Source: Companilactobacillus huachuanensis
Lineage (GTDB): Bacteria > Bacillota > Bacilli > Lactobacillales > Lactobacillaceae
Direction: 5' to 3'
NCBI RefSeq assembly: GCF_005404815.1
Contig: NZ_BJDF01000014.1
Coordinates: 1-64,000 of the forward strand
Length of the DNA: 64,000 nt
Below are positions 35,198-44,452 of this stretch, one piece after another; the stretch's first letter is position 1, and each line of letters starts with the position of its first letter. A program made the translations under genes and the position numbers. Below the pieces are notes generated by a model, which saw only the letters and a program-made list of their open reading frames with translations, searched no databases and was not told the origin of the DNA.

Positions 35198-37093
35198 ATG
35201 GAAATTAAGGAATTTGATTCAGAAACTTATGACGTCATCGTTGTAGGTGCCGGCCACGCTGGTTCTGAAGCAGCTTTGGCTGCTGCCCGAATGGGTGAAA
35301 AAACATTGCTCGTAACGATCAACTTGGATATGGTGGCTTTCATGCCATGTAATCCTTCAGTTGGTGGACCTGCTAAAGGTATCGTTGTCCGTGAAATTGA
35401 CGCTTTAGGTGGCGAAATGGGACGCAATATTGATAAGACATACATCCAAATGCGTATGCTCAATACTGGTAAAGGCCCCGCCGTTCGTGCATTACGTGCT
35501 CAGGCTGATAAGAACATGTATCACCGTGTAATGAAGGATGTTTTGGAAAACGAACCTAATTTAACACTTCGTCAAGGGATGGCTGAAAAGTTAATCGTTG
35601 AAGATGGTGTCTGCAAAGGTATCGTTACAGCAACTGGTGCAAAGTATCACGCTAAGTCTGTTGTACTTACTGCTGGTACTTCTTCACGAGGTAAGATCAT
35701 TATTGGTGAATTGATGTATTCATCCGGTCCTAATAACAGTATTCCTTCAATCAAGCTTTCTGAAAATCTTGAAGAGAATGGTTTCAAGTTAACTCGTTTT
35801 AAGACAGGGACACCTCCACGTGTTAATAAAAATACAATCAACTTTGATGAAACAATTGAACAACCTGGCGATAAAGAACCAAACCATTTCTCATTTGAGA
35901 CGCCAGATTCTAGTTATCTTCAACACCAAGTTTCTTGTTGGATGACTTATACAAATGCTGAAACACATAAGATCATTCGTGAAAATCTTGACCGTGCTCC
36001 AATGTTCTCTGGTGTAATTAAAGGTGTTGGACCAAGATATTGTCCTTCAATCGAAGACAAAATCGTTCGTTTTGCTGACAAGCCAAGGCACCAAATTTTC
36101 CTTGAACCAGAAGGTAGAGATACCCAAGAATATTATGTTGGAGACTTCTCAACATCAATGCCAGAAGAGATTCAATTGAAGATGGTACATTCAGTTGCTG
36201 GACTAGAAAATGCTAAGTTGATGCGTCCCGGCTACGCAATTGAATATGACGTCATTGAACCATGGCAATTGAAGTTGAATTTGGAAACAAAGGTCGTTAA
36301 GAATCTCTTTACAGCTGGTCAAATGAACGGAACATCAGGTTACGAGGAAGCTGCCGGACAAGGTCTGATGGCAGGAATCAACGCAGCGTTACGTGCCCAA
36401 GGAAAAGATCCATTTATCTTGCGCCGTGATGAAGCTTATATCGGTGTTTTGATTGATGACTTGGTAACAAAAGGAACTAATGAACCATATCGTCTGTTAA
36501 CAAGTCGTGCTGAGTATCGTTTGATCTTGCGTCATGATAACGCTGATTTGCGATTGACAGACTACGGTTATAAGTTAGGTATGATCAGCGACAAGCGTTA
36601 TGACGGCTTCAAAATTAAACGAACAACTATTGAAATGGAGCTTAATCGTTTAGCACATAAGATGATCACACCAAAACAGGCCTTACCATTCTTGAAGGCA
36701 CATGATTTGAAACCATTGAAAGATGGAATTTTGGCTGACCACTTCTTGAGAAGACCAGAAGTACACTATTCAGATATTATTGACATGGTTGGTGAAGCCG
36801 ATTTTCCAGTCGATAATCGAGTATCTGAACAAGTTGAAATTGCAACTAAGTACGATGGTTATATCAAGAAAGAACAGATGCGTATCGAGCGATTGAAGAA
36901 GATGGAATCAAAGAAGATCCCTGATCGCATTGATTATACAAAGATTGAAAGCTTGGCTACTGAGGCCGTTCAAAAACTCAGCAAAATCAATCCTGAAACA
37001 ATTGCTCAAGCAAGCCGAATCAGTGGAGTTAATCCAGCTGACGTTGGAATTTTGAGTGTTTATATTGAACAAGGAAAGATTGCAAAGAAGTAG
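35198..37093 (+). CDS. mnmG: tRNA modification enzyme MnmG (GidA)
   Basis: This FAD-dependent partner of MnmE modifies U34 of tRNA. The N-terminal [19 protein letters not shown] binds FAD. Signatures [20 protein letters not shown] and [16 protein letters not shown] are intact. 631 aa is normal. It is separated from mnmE by a 385-bp gap filled with a MITE, and the structured repeat shared with purA adjoins its stop codon. Confidence 0.97.
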   Translation: MEIKEFDSETYDVIVVGAGHAGSEAALAAARMGEKTLLVTINLDMVAFMPCNPSVGGPAKGIVVREIDALGGEMGRNIDKTYIQMRMLNTGKGPAVRALRAQADKNMYHRVMKDVLENEPNLTLRQGMAEKLIVEDGVCKGIVTATGAKYHAKSVVLTAGTSSRGKIIIGELMYSSGPNNSIPSIKLSENLEENGFKLTRFKTGTPPRVNKNTINFDETIEQPGDKEPNHFSFETPDSSYLQHQVSCWMTYTNAETHKIIRENLDRAPMFSGVIKGVGPRYCPSIEDKIVRFADKPRHQIFLEPEGRDTQEYYVGDFSTSMPEEIQLKMVHSVAGLENAKLMRPGYAIEYDVIEPWQLKLNLETKVVKNLFTAGQMNGTSGYEEAAGQGLMAGINAALRAQGKDPFILRRDEAYIGVLIDDLVTKGTNEPYRLLTSRAEYRLILRHDNADLRLTDYGYKLGMISDKRYDGFKIKRTTIEMELNRLAHKMITPKQALPFLKAHDLKPLKDGILADHFLRRPEVHYSDIIDMVGEADFPVDNRVSEQVEIATKYDGYIKKEQMRIERLKKMESKKIPDRIDYTKIESLATEAVQKLSKINPETIAQASRISGVNPADVGILSVYIEQGKIAKK

Positions 37094-37230
37094 AGAGTGG
37101 AGACAGGGCGGTCAGCTCCCGAGCATTTTCGTAGATTTGTGAATTGCACGCCGAATTTGCGGGCGATTTACAAATCTATGAAAAGCGGAAGGAGTTGCCC
37201 TGTCGGAACTCGTTTTAGAGCCACTGAATA
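37094..37230 (+). repeat. Structured 3'-UTR repeat after mnmG
   Basis: It begins at the stop codon: GAGAGTGGAGACAGGGCGG, then AGCTCCCGAGCA, and ends GAAGGAGTTGCCCTGTC. ACAGGGC pairs with GCCCTGT, and the interior TAGATTTGT pairs with ACAAATCTA. The purA copies have a different interior that pairs equally well. Confidence 0.8.
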
Positions 37231-37565
37231 TATAATTAAAGGTTGAATTTAGTTAAGCATGCCGTTTCCAGAATTGAGAGTATTCATTTACTGCGCGGAA
37301 CGGTCCGAGCCAAAGTACGGTCTCGAGCCTCGGTTGAGGCCCCGCAAAATCCGCGAGTCTTCAACACCCCAGGTGATGTAAGCTAAAGTCCTAATGCCAC
37401 TCTCGCTGCAATTGAATACTCTCAGCTCTTCCAACTAGTTTGCTTTTTATAGCGGGAACAGTAAAATGAAAATTTCTGATTATTTAAATAAATTAGCTCT
37501 AGGCCTGTAACGACAATGTTATATATATATATTAACTTTTCAACTTTCAAACTTTGGATATAAAA
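37228..37565 (+). mobile_element. Cloverleaf MITE copy 12 (subfamily A, full length)
   Basis: The element spans about 37236-37557 (322 bp), with ends TTAAAGGTTGAA and CTTTCAAACTTTGG. The flanks ATATATAA (37228-37235) and ATATAAAA (37558-37565) match at 7 of 8 positions, a slightly decayed target duplication. Inner hairpins have mutated more than in copies 2 and 4. Confidence 0.85.
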
Positions 37566-37573
37566 AATAGAAG

Positions 37574-37614
37574 GTCCGTAACCCCAGATAGAAAGAGGTT
37601 ACGGATTTTTTTTC
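37574..37614 (+). terminator. Terminator downstream of mnmG
   Basis: GTCCGTAACC pairs with GGTTACGGAT and is followed by eight T residues. It lies after the 3' repeat and the MITE. Confidence 0.85.
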
Positions 37615-37779
37615 TAACAAATATTTTGTATATCAATTGATAAACAAAAATCGAATTTGATTTCATCATTATAACGATGTCTTAAATTGCATATAACGCC
37701 GTTATATCATCCAATTGCTAATCCCAGTAAACTAACCTTTGCAATGTTATAATCGACACATTGATTGAAAGGGGAAATT

Positions 37780-40314
37780 ATGACGATAAGACATAAAAAC
37801 TACATTCCAGATGACATCGAAGTTACTGGTGCTAATGCTAATAACCTCAAGGATATTGACGTTAAAATACCATTGAATTCATTTGTAGCTATTACGGGTG
37901 TATCTGGTTCTGGAAAATCTTCTTTAGCAATGGATACGATCTATGCTGAGGGAGCAAGAAAGTATCTCAATGCACTGTCGACGTATACACGTAGAAGAAT
38001 TACGCAAGTTGGACGTTCTGACGTCAAGGACATTAAGAATTTACCTTCAACGATTGCTTTGCGCCAAAGGCCAACTGTTCCGAGTGTACGTTCAACTGTT
38101 GGTACAATGACTGAAAGTCTAAATATTTTGAGATTGATGTTTTCGCGATTGTCATCAATAGTTTGTCCCAATGGTCACCGCTTGGATCCAACATTGAAAA
38201 TTTCTGAAGTGATGGATTTACCAGCATCTGATGAAGCAATGGGAATGATGACTTGTCCGACTTGTGGCGTTAAATTCATGGCTTTTGGTGCCGAAGATTT
38301 TGCTTTCAATTCGGACGGAGCCTGCCCAACTTGTCAGGGGACTGGTTTCTTAAAGGATATTGAATTGTCAAAAATCATTCCAGACGAAACACTCTCAGTT
38401 GACGATGGAGCTATCAGGTCTTGGAATCTACCAGGGCGCGCATTACAGAAGGATATCATTAAAGAATTAGGTATCAGAACTGATGTGCCATTTAAAGATT
38501 TAAATGAACATGAAAAAGATGTCATCGTTAATGGTGAGGAATTAAAACGAGAGGTTATTGTTCCTACTAAGACTGGCCGGTCATTTAAATTGAATGCCTT
38601 GTACGAGAATGCCGTTACAGCAGTGAAAAATAGCCTTAAAAATGCCAAAAATGAGAATGCTGTAAAACGTCTAGAGAGATTTTATTCTGTAAAAGTTTGT
38701 CCAGATTGTCAGGGAAGTCGTTTTAATCCAAAATTATTCAGCAATCAATTGGTTGGTAAAAATATTGCAGAGGTTTCTAACTTTACAATTTCTCAGTTAC
38801 AAGACTTTTGTAAAGATATCATGGCCTGGTTGCCAAAAGATATGCAAGCATTAGGCAAAAATTTAACCAATGAATTATTGGATTTATTATCACCAATCGT
38901 AGACTTAGGATTGAATTATTTATCGATTTCGCGAGCCGGAAATACACTGTCGACCGGTGAACTACAACGAATTCAATTAGCTAGGACGATTCGTAATCAA
39001 ATGACCGGTGTTTTATATGTCTTAGACGAACCGAGTGTTGGATTACATGCTGCTAATGTTGAAGGCTTGATAAAAATATTGCGGGAATTGGTACGCCTCG
39101 GAAATTCATTGATAGTTGTTGACCATGACACAAGTATCATTGCTGCCGCTGATTACGTGATTGAAATTGGCCCAGATTCTGGTGAGGACGGTGGCCGGAT
39201 TATTGGTCAAGGAACCGTTGATCAAATCGAGGGTGAAAAGAATTCAGTCATTCAACCATATTTGAGTGGTCAGGCCGATATTATCAAGCACAAACCAGTT
39301 AAACCTTTTGCAAAGGGGACTATTAGTATTGCTGTTGGTGACCGTTATAATATCCACAATATGACGGCTAAGTTTAGTAAAGAATCACTCAATGTTGTTT
39401 CAGGGATGTCGGGTTCGGGAAAGACGACCTTGATTTTTGACAGTTTGTTACCAGCAATGGACGATAGAATTGCTGGTGAACCACTGCCTAGATTTGTTAA
39501 AGACGTCGATACAGCTGATATTAAAAATATCGTAAAATTTGATTCCGTTCCGATTGGGAAGAATGTTCGTTCAACTGTTGGAACTTATACGAAAATTTTG
39601 GATCATTTACGGAAGTTGTTCTCCGAGACACCAGCTGCAAAAGCCCAAAAATTTACACCAACGTATTTCTCATATAACAACAAACAAGGTGCCTGTCCAA
39701 ATTGTGGCGGTACAGGGGTGATTACGCTGGATATTCAGTATTTACCAGATATGGTTCAAACTTGTCCTGTATGTCACGGTGATCGCTATAAAAAGGATAT
39801 TTTGGATATTAAATGGCACGATAAAAATCTTGCTGAAATTCTCGATATGTCAGTTAGAGAAGCGGCAGATTTTTTCAAAGACGAACCAAAGATTGAAAAT
39901 ACACTTGATGTCTTGATTGATATTGGATTGAGTTATCTAAAATTAGGAGAGAGTACTCCAACTTTGTCAGGCGGTGAAGCTCAACGAATGAAGTTGGTCA
40001 CTTACATGAAACGAAGCCAAAAGAATCAATTATTCATTTTTGACGAACCAAGTGTTGGATTACACCCTAAAGATGTTGGTGTATTACTAGATGTCTTCAA
40101 TAAACTTCTGAAAAAGCATGCAACGATCATTGTGATTGAACATGATTTGGATATTATTTCCAATGCGGATTATATCAACGATTTAGGTCCCGAGGGTGGC
40201 ATAAATGGTGGTAGAATTGTTGCAACAGGTACTCCGAAAGCGATTGCAGATAATCCTGCTAGTTTAACCGGCAAGTATCTTAAAGAACATCTCCAATTGT
40301 TCGACGAATATTAA
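37780..40314 (+). CDS. UvrA-like ABC ATPase (class II, probably antibiotic or DNA-damage tolerance)
   Basis: The ATG at 37780 follows GAAAGGGG; an in-frame TTG at 37765 is not needed. The 844-residue protein has two ABC units with the inserted zinc motifs of UvrA (CPTCG, CPTCQGTG, CPDCQGS, CPNCGGTG, CPVCHGDR), Walker A GVSGSGKSS and GMSGSGKTT, and two DEPSVGLH Walker B/D-loop motifs. Housekeeping UvrA has about 940 residues; this is shorter and fits the class II paralogues, some of which (such as DrrC) accompany drug resistance. No uvrB is near. It ends 15 nt before the next gene, suggesting co-transcription. Confidence 0.87.
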   Translation: MTIRHKNYIPDDIEVTGANANNLKDIDVKIPLNSFVAITGVSGSGKSSLAMDTIYAEGARKYLNALSTYTRRRITQVGRSDVKDIKNLPSTIALRQRPTVPSVRSTVGTMTESLNILRLMFSRLSSIVCPNGHRLDPTLKISEVMDLPASDEAMGMMTCPTCGVKFMAFGAEDFAFNSDGACPTCQGTGFLKDIELSKIIPDETLSVDDGAIRSWNLPGRALQKDIIKELGIRTDVPFKDLNEHEKDVIVNGEELKREVIVPTKTGRSFKLNALYENAVTAVKNSLKNAKNENAVKRLERFYSVKVCPDCQGSRFNPKLFSNQLVGKNIAEVSNFTISQLQDFCKDIMAWLPKDMQALGKNLTNELLDLLSPIVDLGLNYLSISRAGNTLSTGELQRIQLARTIRNQMTGVLYVLDEPSVGLHAANVEGLIKILRELVRLGNSLIVVDHDTSIIAAADYVIEIGPDSGEDGGRIIGQGTVDQIEGEKNSVIQPYLSGQADIIKHKPVKPFAKGTISIAVGDRYNIHNMTAKFSKESLNVVSGMSGSGKTTLIFDSLLPAMDDRIAGEPLPRFVKDVDTADIKNIVKFDSVPIGKNVRSTVGTYTKILDHLRKLFSETPAAKAQKFTPTYFSYNNKQGACPNCGGTGVITLDIQYLPDMVQTCPVCHGDRYKKDILDIKWHDKNLAEILDMSVREAADFFKDEPKIENTLDVLIDIGLSYLKLGESTPTLSGGEAQRMKLVTYMKRSQKNQLFIFDEPSVGLHPKDVGVLLDVFNKLLKKHATIIVIEHDLDIISNADYINDLGPEGGINGGRIVATGTPKAIADNPASLTGKYLKEHLQLFDEY

Positions 40315-40329
40315 ACTTGAGGTGAGACT

Positions 40330-41238
40330 ATGGAAAAAATTGGTGTGATTGGTCTAGGGAATATTGCGCAAAAGGCATATTTACCCGTTATGGCAACACT
40401 ACAAGATGAGTATGAGTGGCATTTAACGACCAGAAATGAAGCTAAGGGAGAAATGCTTGAACAGAAATATGGATTCAATCATTTTCACCAAACTTTGGAT
40501 GAATTGATTGCTGAAAAACCATTGGCAGTTTTCGTACATACGCCAACAGCAACACATTTTGAAATTATTAAACAGCTATTAAATACAGGTATCAATGTTT
40601 ATGTTGATAAGCCAATTTCTGAAGATTTGAATGAGGTTGAGGCTTTATATAAATTGGCAGCTGACAAAAAACTCTTGTTAACGTGTGGATTTAATCGACG
40701 CTTTGTACCGTTTAATCAGGAGCTGAAACGAATTCCCGATAAACAGACTATTGTCTCGGAAAAAATTCGTGACAATGCTGTTCAACCAACTAAATTTGCC
40801 ATATATGATTTGATGATTCATTCAGTCGATACTGCAGTGTATCTGATGGATGAGAAAATTAAGCATGTAAATAACTTTTTAGTTACGAAAAATGGTAATT
40901 TGGAACAAGGATACATAACTTTGCAAGGTGCTACGAGCCAAGTACAAGTTATAACTAATATGGTTGGAGGCAGCAATCTGGAACTTTCAACAGTTCAAGG
41001 TGCACAGGCACGTCAGGTTGTAACTAACTTGAGTTTATTACAAACATATCAAACTGGAAAAGTAACACAAGAATCACGTCCAGATTGGGAAAATACACTA
41101 GTAACAAGAGGCTTCGACCCCATCATTAAAGCTTTTCTGGATGCTGTTTCACATGGAACAGCTAATCCAATCAGTCCAGAGTCAGCCGTTTTAAGTCATA
41201 AGTTATGTAATGATCTTGTAAATTCTTTACAAAGATAG
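40330..41238 (+). CDS. Gfo/Idh/MocA-family oxidoreductase
   Basis: This 302-residue NAD(P)-dependent dehydrogenase has a Rossmann motif GVIGLGNIAQKAYLPVM (about 4-20) and the family motif VYVDKPISEDLNE, where Lys is the catalytic-loop residue of EKP-type enzymes. Substrates of this family are sugars, inositols or related compounds; none can be assigned here. It lies 15 nt after the UvrA-like gene and is followed by a terminator. Confidence 0.85.
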   Translation: MEKIGVIGLGNIAQKAYLPVMATLQDEYEWHLTTRNEAKGEMLEQKYGFNHFHQTLDELIAEKPLAVFVHTPTATHFEIIKQLLNTGINVYVDKPISEDLNEVEALYKLAADKKLLLTCGFNRRFVPFNQELKRIPDKQTIVSEKIRDNAVQPTKFAIYDLMIHSVDTAVYLMDEKIKHVNNFLVTKNGNLEQGYITLQGATSQVQVITNMVGGSNLELSTVQGAQARQVVTNLSLLQTYQTGKVTQESRPDWENTLVTRGFDPIIKAFLDAVSHGTANPISPESAVLSHKLCNDLVNSLQR

Positions 41239-41292
41239 TCAAGTGGAACGTACCACAATATATTGTGACGAACGTCTGTTTTTTATACAATA

Positions 41293-41308
41293 TGTTCCAT
41301 GTGAAACA
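41293..41308. promoter_or_regulatory. Degenerate parS-like site
   Basis: TGTTCCATGTGAAACA differs from the parS consensus TGTTNCACGTGAAACA at one position (T for C). It is intergenic and lies about 10 kb from oriC on the side opposite the perfect site. Confidence 0.5.
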
Positions 41309-41323
41309 ATTGAAGTGAAAAAG

Positions 41324-41352
41324 ACTGAAACCATTATGGTTTCAGTTTTTTT
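41324..41352 (+). terminator. Terminator of the uvrA-like-oxidoreductase operon
   Basis: ACTGAAACCAT and ATGGTTTCAGT form a perfect 11-bp stem with a tiny loop, followed by seven T residues. Confidence 0.9.
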
Positions 41353-41362
41353 ATATTTAATG

Positions 41363-41510
41363 ATTGACTTATAACCATCATTCGTGCAATACTACATAAC
41401 GGTGCCAAACCGAGGTAAGGGTAGACGGTTGGCGTGAAAGCGTTTGGAAAACCTTGTCGCACCTTACCACTGGAGAAATCTACAGATGTGTAGATTTCTC
41501 CTTTTTTTTG
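41363..41510 (+). ncRNA. Candidate small RNA 1
   Basis: A promoter with -35 TTGACT (41363-41368) and extended -10 TGC AATACT (41384-41392) precedes a transcript of about 110 nt starting near 41399. GGTAAGG pairs with CCTTACC and encloses GAC/GTC, GGTT/AACC and a GTGAAAGC loop. It ends with a perfect 12-bp terminator stem (GGAGAAATCTAC and complement, 41471-41500) and eight T residues. No open reading frame of note is present. GGTGC (41400-41404) could instead pair with GCACC (41458-41462), an alternative fold. It matches no RNA family I know. Confidence 0.6.
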
Positions 41511-41547
41511 TCTAAAATTTAACCTACAAAAGTATGTAATAAAGCGT

Positions 41548-41672
41548 TATAGTAGACATATAAATGCTACGTCATTTATTGGACTTCGAGTCCGTGTGCA
41601 CGAAAGTGCAATAAGTCTTATTCTTAGAATAAGCATTCAGTCACATCTCTTAGGGGATGGGGCTGTTTTTTT
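41548..41672 (+). ncRNA. Candidate small RNA 2
   Basis: After a -10-like TATAGT (41548-41553; -35 weak) lies a compact structure. AATGC/GCATT (41563-41567 and 41633-41637) encloses TTATT/AATAA, which in turn encloses GGACT-tcg-AGTCC and GCAC-gaaa-GTGC, with a further hairpin CTTATTC-tta-GAATAAG. A terminator with CATC/GATG and AG-C/GGGCT pairing and a T run ends near 41672. No gene follows directly: a MITE lies between it and the ClC gene. No known family was recognised. Confidence 0.55.
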
Positions 41673-41959
41673 ATTTACTAAAGGTTGAAAGTTTGATGCA
41701 TGATGCCGTTTCCAGAGCTGAAAGTATTCATATGTTGCGCGGTACGATTCGAGCCGAAAATCGATCTCGGATCTTAGTTTGTTTGAGAGTAAAGTTCTAA
41801 CGTCACTTTCGTGGCAAATGAATACCTTCAGCTCTTCCAACTAGTTTTTTAATAATAAGAATGTCCAAGTGTAATTTTTTGCTATTTAAATAAATTGAAT
41901 TTAGGACTGTCACAGCAATGGTTAGATTAATTTTTCACCTTTCAACCTGTGGTTATTTA
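41670..41959 (+). mobile_element. Cloverleaf MITE copy 13 (internally deleted)
   Basis: Ends CTAAAGGTTGAAAG (41678) and CTTTCAACCTGTGG (to 41952) frame about 275 bp. The second hairpin and part of the first have been lost, but the outer stem and third hairpin remain. Flanks TTTATTTA and GTTATTTA match at 7 of 8 positions. Its T-rich flank overlaps the terminator of small RNA 2. Just beyond, CTGAAAGTTGAAAGGTG (41961) is an inverted copy of the end and forms a hairpin with it. Confidence 0.82.
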
Positions 41960-42037
41960 TCTGAAAGTTGAAAGGTGGATAATTGATATATTCACTATTG
42001 TTGCAAATATGGATGTCATTTATTTACGCAAGAAAGG

Positions 42038-43240
42038 GTGAGTGATATTAAAAAAGTTGCGCTTGTGATTTATGGATTTTTATTGAGTGCGATTATTGGT
42101 GTAATTGCTGGTCTTTTTCTGATTTTGGAAGGAATTACTTCGGAGGCAGTTTGGTCGAGTAATAACCGATTAGTTGAAGCCGTATTGGTAATTATCGGTA
42201 GTTTAATACTTTACCTTTTATTAAATCGTTGGCCTAATTTACCTAAAACATCACAAGATTCTCTGCGGGAATTAAAACTTAACAAAACAATTGATTATCA
42301 TGATGTCTTTTTGAACCTGCTAATAACGTTAATTATTCTTAGTTTTGGAGCGGGTGTCGGACCGGAAGCAGCATTGTTGAGTGCCATTATTTCCTTATCA
42401 ATATGGCAGGCTGATAAAGTACGGTACTTATATTTTGAATACGATAAATTAAAAAAATTACCATTACATGAAACATTAAAACGCTTGTTTGATCCTTTCA
42501 AATTTCAGCAAAAATACGTCGGCGCTACCGCGCCTAAAATACCATCAATCATCAAACAAAAACGAATTCTTTATCCAGTATTTATCATCAATGGAATTTT
42601 AGCCTTTACATTGTTAATTCGCCAAACAGATCAACCGTCATTCATCATAAAATTGGGCGAATCAAATTGGCATCCTGTGGATATCTGGATATTGCCGATT
42701 TTAATGATTGTGGGGATAATTTTTGGAAAAAGCTGTAAACTGTTCTACAAAGTTTTCCACATGTGGATAAATAGAATGAATTTACCGTTGCTTTTAAAGG
42801 TATCGATGGGAGCAATTGCAATCATCTTGATTTCTTATTTGGCACCGGATTTATTATTTTCAGGCCAGCATAGTTTGAATTTGTTAATTGGAAATTGGGC
42901 TAATAAGTCACCATTATTTTTGATGGTGATGGGAATTTTAAAATTACTTTTCTTAGCATGGTGTCTTAATTTCAATTGGCGTGGGGGACATATTTTTCCG
43001 ATAACCTTTGCCGCAATGATTGAAGGTTTTGCAATCGCACAATTATTGCCAGGTTATGATCAGTTGTTCATTGTAGCTATTGTCGCAACAACCATTATGA
43101 GTGAATTAATTTCTCCTGTTGTTGCGGGAATTTTCATTATGCTATTTTTCCCTTTGAAATTAACACCAATAATTATTCTGGTAGCAATATTAATGTATTT
43201 GAAAAACAAAATTGGGTTCAAAAAAACTGCTAATTCATAA
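42038..43240 (+). CDS. ClC-family chloride channel/transporter-like protein
   Basis: This 400-residue membrane protein has about ten hydrophobic segments. GAGVGPEAALL (about 107-117) matches the ClC motif GxxxGPEx, including the gating Glu, and NWRGGHIFPITF (about 320-331) resembles the later GxFxP region. ClC proteins move Cl- (some F- or coupled H+). The start is uncertain: GTG at 42038 is used, but its possible ribosome site (AAGAAAGG) is too close. No fluoride riboswitch was seen upstream. Confidence 0.78.
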   Translation: MSDIKKVALVIYGFLLSAIIGVIAGLFLILEGITSEAVWSSNNRLVEAVLVIIGSLILYLLLNRWPNLPKTSQDSLRELKLNKTIDYHDVFLNLLITLIILSFGAGVGPEAALLSAIISLSIWQADKVRYLYFEYDKLKKLPLHETLKRLFDPFKFQQKYVGATAPKIPSIIKQKRILYPVFIINGILAFTLLIRQTDQPSFIIKLGESNWHPVDIWILPILMIVGIIFGKSCKLFYKVFHMWINRMNLPLLLKVSMGAIAIILISYLAPDLLFSGQHSLNLLIGNWANKSPLFLMVMGILKLLFLAWCLNFNWRGGHIFPITFAAMIEGFAIAQLLPGYDQLFIVAIVATTIMSELISPVVAGIFIMLFFPLKLTPIIILVAILMYLKNKIGFKKTANS

Positions 43241-43259
43241 ATGATCAGCAGTTTTTTTT
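43226..43259 (+). terminator. Terminator of the ClC gene
   Basis: AACTGCT (inside the last codons) pairs with AGCAGTT and is followed by seven or more T residues. The MITE target duplication begins immediately afterwards. Confidence 0.8.
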
Positions 43260-43453
43260 ATGAATATCTAAAGGTCGAAGGTTTAATTAAGTATGTCGTT
43301 TACAGAGCTGAGAGTATTCATTTGTTGTTCTTTTTAATGAAAGGAATAATAAAACAATAAAACAAAACTCCTGATTATTTAAATAAATTAACTCTAGGTC
43401 AGTAACAACAATGGTTATATTAGTTTTTCACCTTTCGACCTTTAGATGAATAT
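43260..43453 (+). mobile_element. Cloverleaf MITE copy 14 (deletion derivative)
   Basis: Perfect ends CTAAAGGTCGAA and TTCGACCTTTAG frame only 178 bp (43268-43445), flanked by the perfect 8-bp duplication ATGAATAT (43260-43267 and 43446-43453). The core is lost after GAGCTGAGAGTATTCATTTG. Both ends share the same change (GGTCGAA/TTCGACC), so they stay complementary. The right duplication touches the stop codon of the lipoprotein gene. Confidence 0.93.
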
Positions 43454-44283
43454 TATTCGACATCGTCTGAGTCAGAATTATCTGTATTTGCATCAGGATG
43501 GTCTTTTAAGTATTGATCCAAAGCACGATTACCAGGATAAGAAACATCACCATTATCATAAACGATCCAAGTGCCAAGGCCATTATAGAGATCCCAAGAA
43601 CCATCTTCTCGTTCTGCTGTCAAATCTGAGGTGTCACCATAGCCAGAATCAGCTAACTTTTGACGAGCCTGAGCTTCAGTTAATTGAGTTGTATTAGTTG
43701 AGGAGCTATTGTCAGAAGATACAGCTTGTGAATCGTTTGTATTATTAGATTCATTTTGTGCATTAGTATCATTAGTTTGGTTCGAACTATTATTAGTTGT
43801 TTGGCTTAGATTATTTATGTCAGCAGTTGAAAACATTGAACGAGTGGATGCCAACTTAAATTTATGGAAATAAGTCACAAAACAATTAGTTTGAATTAGT
43901 TCGTTGATGTTCTGTTTTTGAAATAGATTAGGCAATTTCTTAGTTTGATTAGGTTTCAAAATCAATGCGCCACTTAGGGCAGTTGGTACCTCATTATCAA
44001 TGAATTGTAGAGCAAATTTAGAACGGTTAAATTTGATAGTTTTGTTAGATTTATTAGTGATTTTGGCTGAAATAAAATAGCCATAATCATTTTGATCGGC
44101 CTTGAAATTGAAGTTAACTTTCTTTTGATCAGCCATCTTTAAGTTTTGATAATATATCGGTTTGGCTTGTTTGTGCTCTGTTTGGATATGTGATTGTTGT
44201 GCTGATTTGGCAGAAGTATTACTACAACCAGAAATTCCTAATAAAACAAAAATCCCCATGAACATAAAAATTGTTTTCTTCAT
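43453..44283 (-). CDS. Lipoprotein with DUF4352-like domain (function unknown)
   Basis: The start at 44283 follows AGAGGAGAA; an upstream in-frame start is not supported. The signal peptide ends in the lipobox GISGC (Cys 20), so the protein is anchored to the outer membrane face by lipid. Residues about 50-150 (NFKADQNDYGYFISAKITN) look like an immunoglobulin-like DUF4352-type fold. A low-complexity Asn/Ser/Thr linker (about 155-205) leads to a C-terminal domain with GSWDLYNGLGTWIVYDNGDV and an acidic tail. Exact function unknown. Confidence 0.72.
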   Translation of the reverse strand: MKKTIFMFMGIFVLLGISGCSNTSAKSAQQSHIQTEHKQAKPIYYQNLKMADQKKVNFNFKADQNDYGYFISAKITNKSNKTIKFNRSKFALQFIDNEVPTALSGALILKPNQTKKLPNLFQKQNINELIQTNCFVTYFHKFKLASTRSMFSTADINNLSQTTNNSSNQTNDTNAQNESNNTNDSQAVSSDNSSSTNTTQLTEAQARQKLADSGYGDTSDLTAEREDGSWDLYNGLGTWIVYDNGDVSYPGNRALDQYLKDHPDANTDNSDSDDVE

Positions 44284-44452
44284 GAATAATTCTCCTCTGT
44301 AACTTAATTGCAAAAATAATTGTATCAACACGACATGTCATATTATGTCATTGTTAGTGACCTTGAAGAATGACTTGTCTAATTAATCGAGGTGGCTTAA
44401 TATTTTAAGGTATGTTTGTCGAAAATTATTTTGAAATTAATGGAGCTTCATA

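Noticed and set aside
41395-42037. Fluoride riboswitch controlling the ClC gene
   Set aside because: The structured regions end in their own terminators well before the gene and lack the conserved fluoride-riboswitch sequence.
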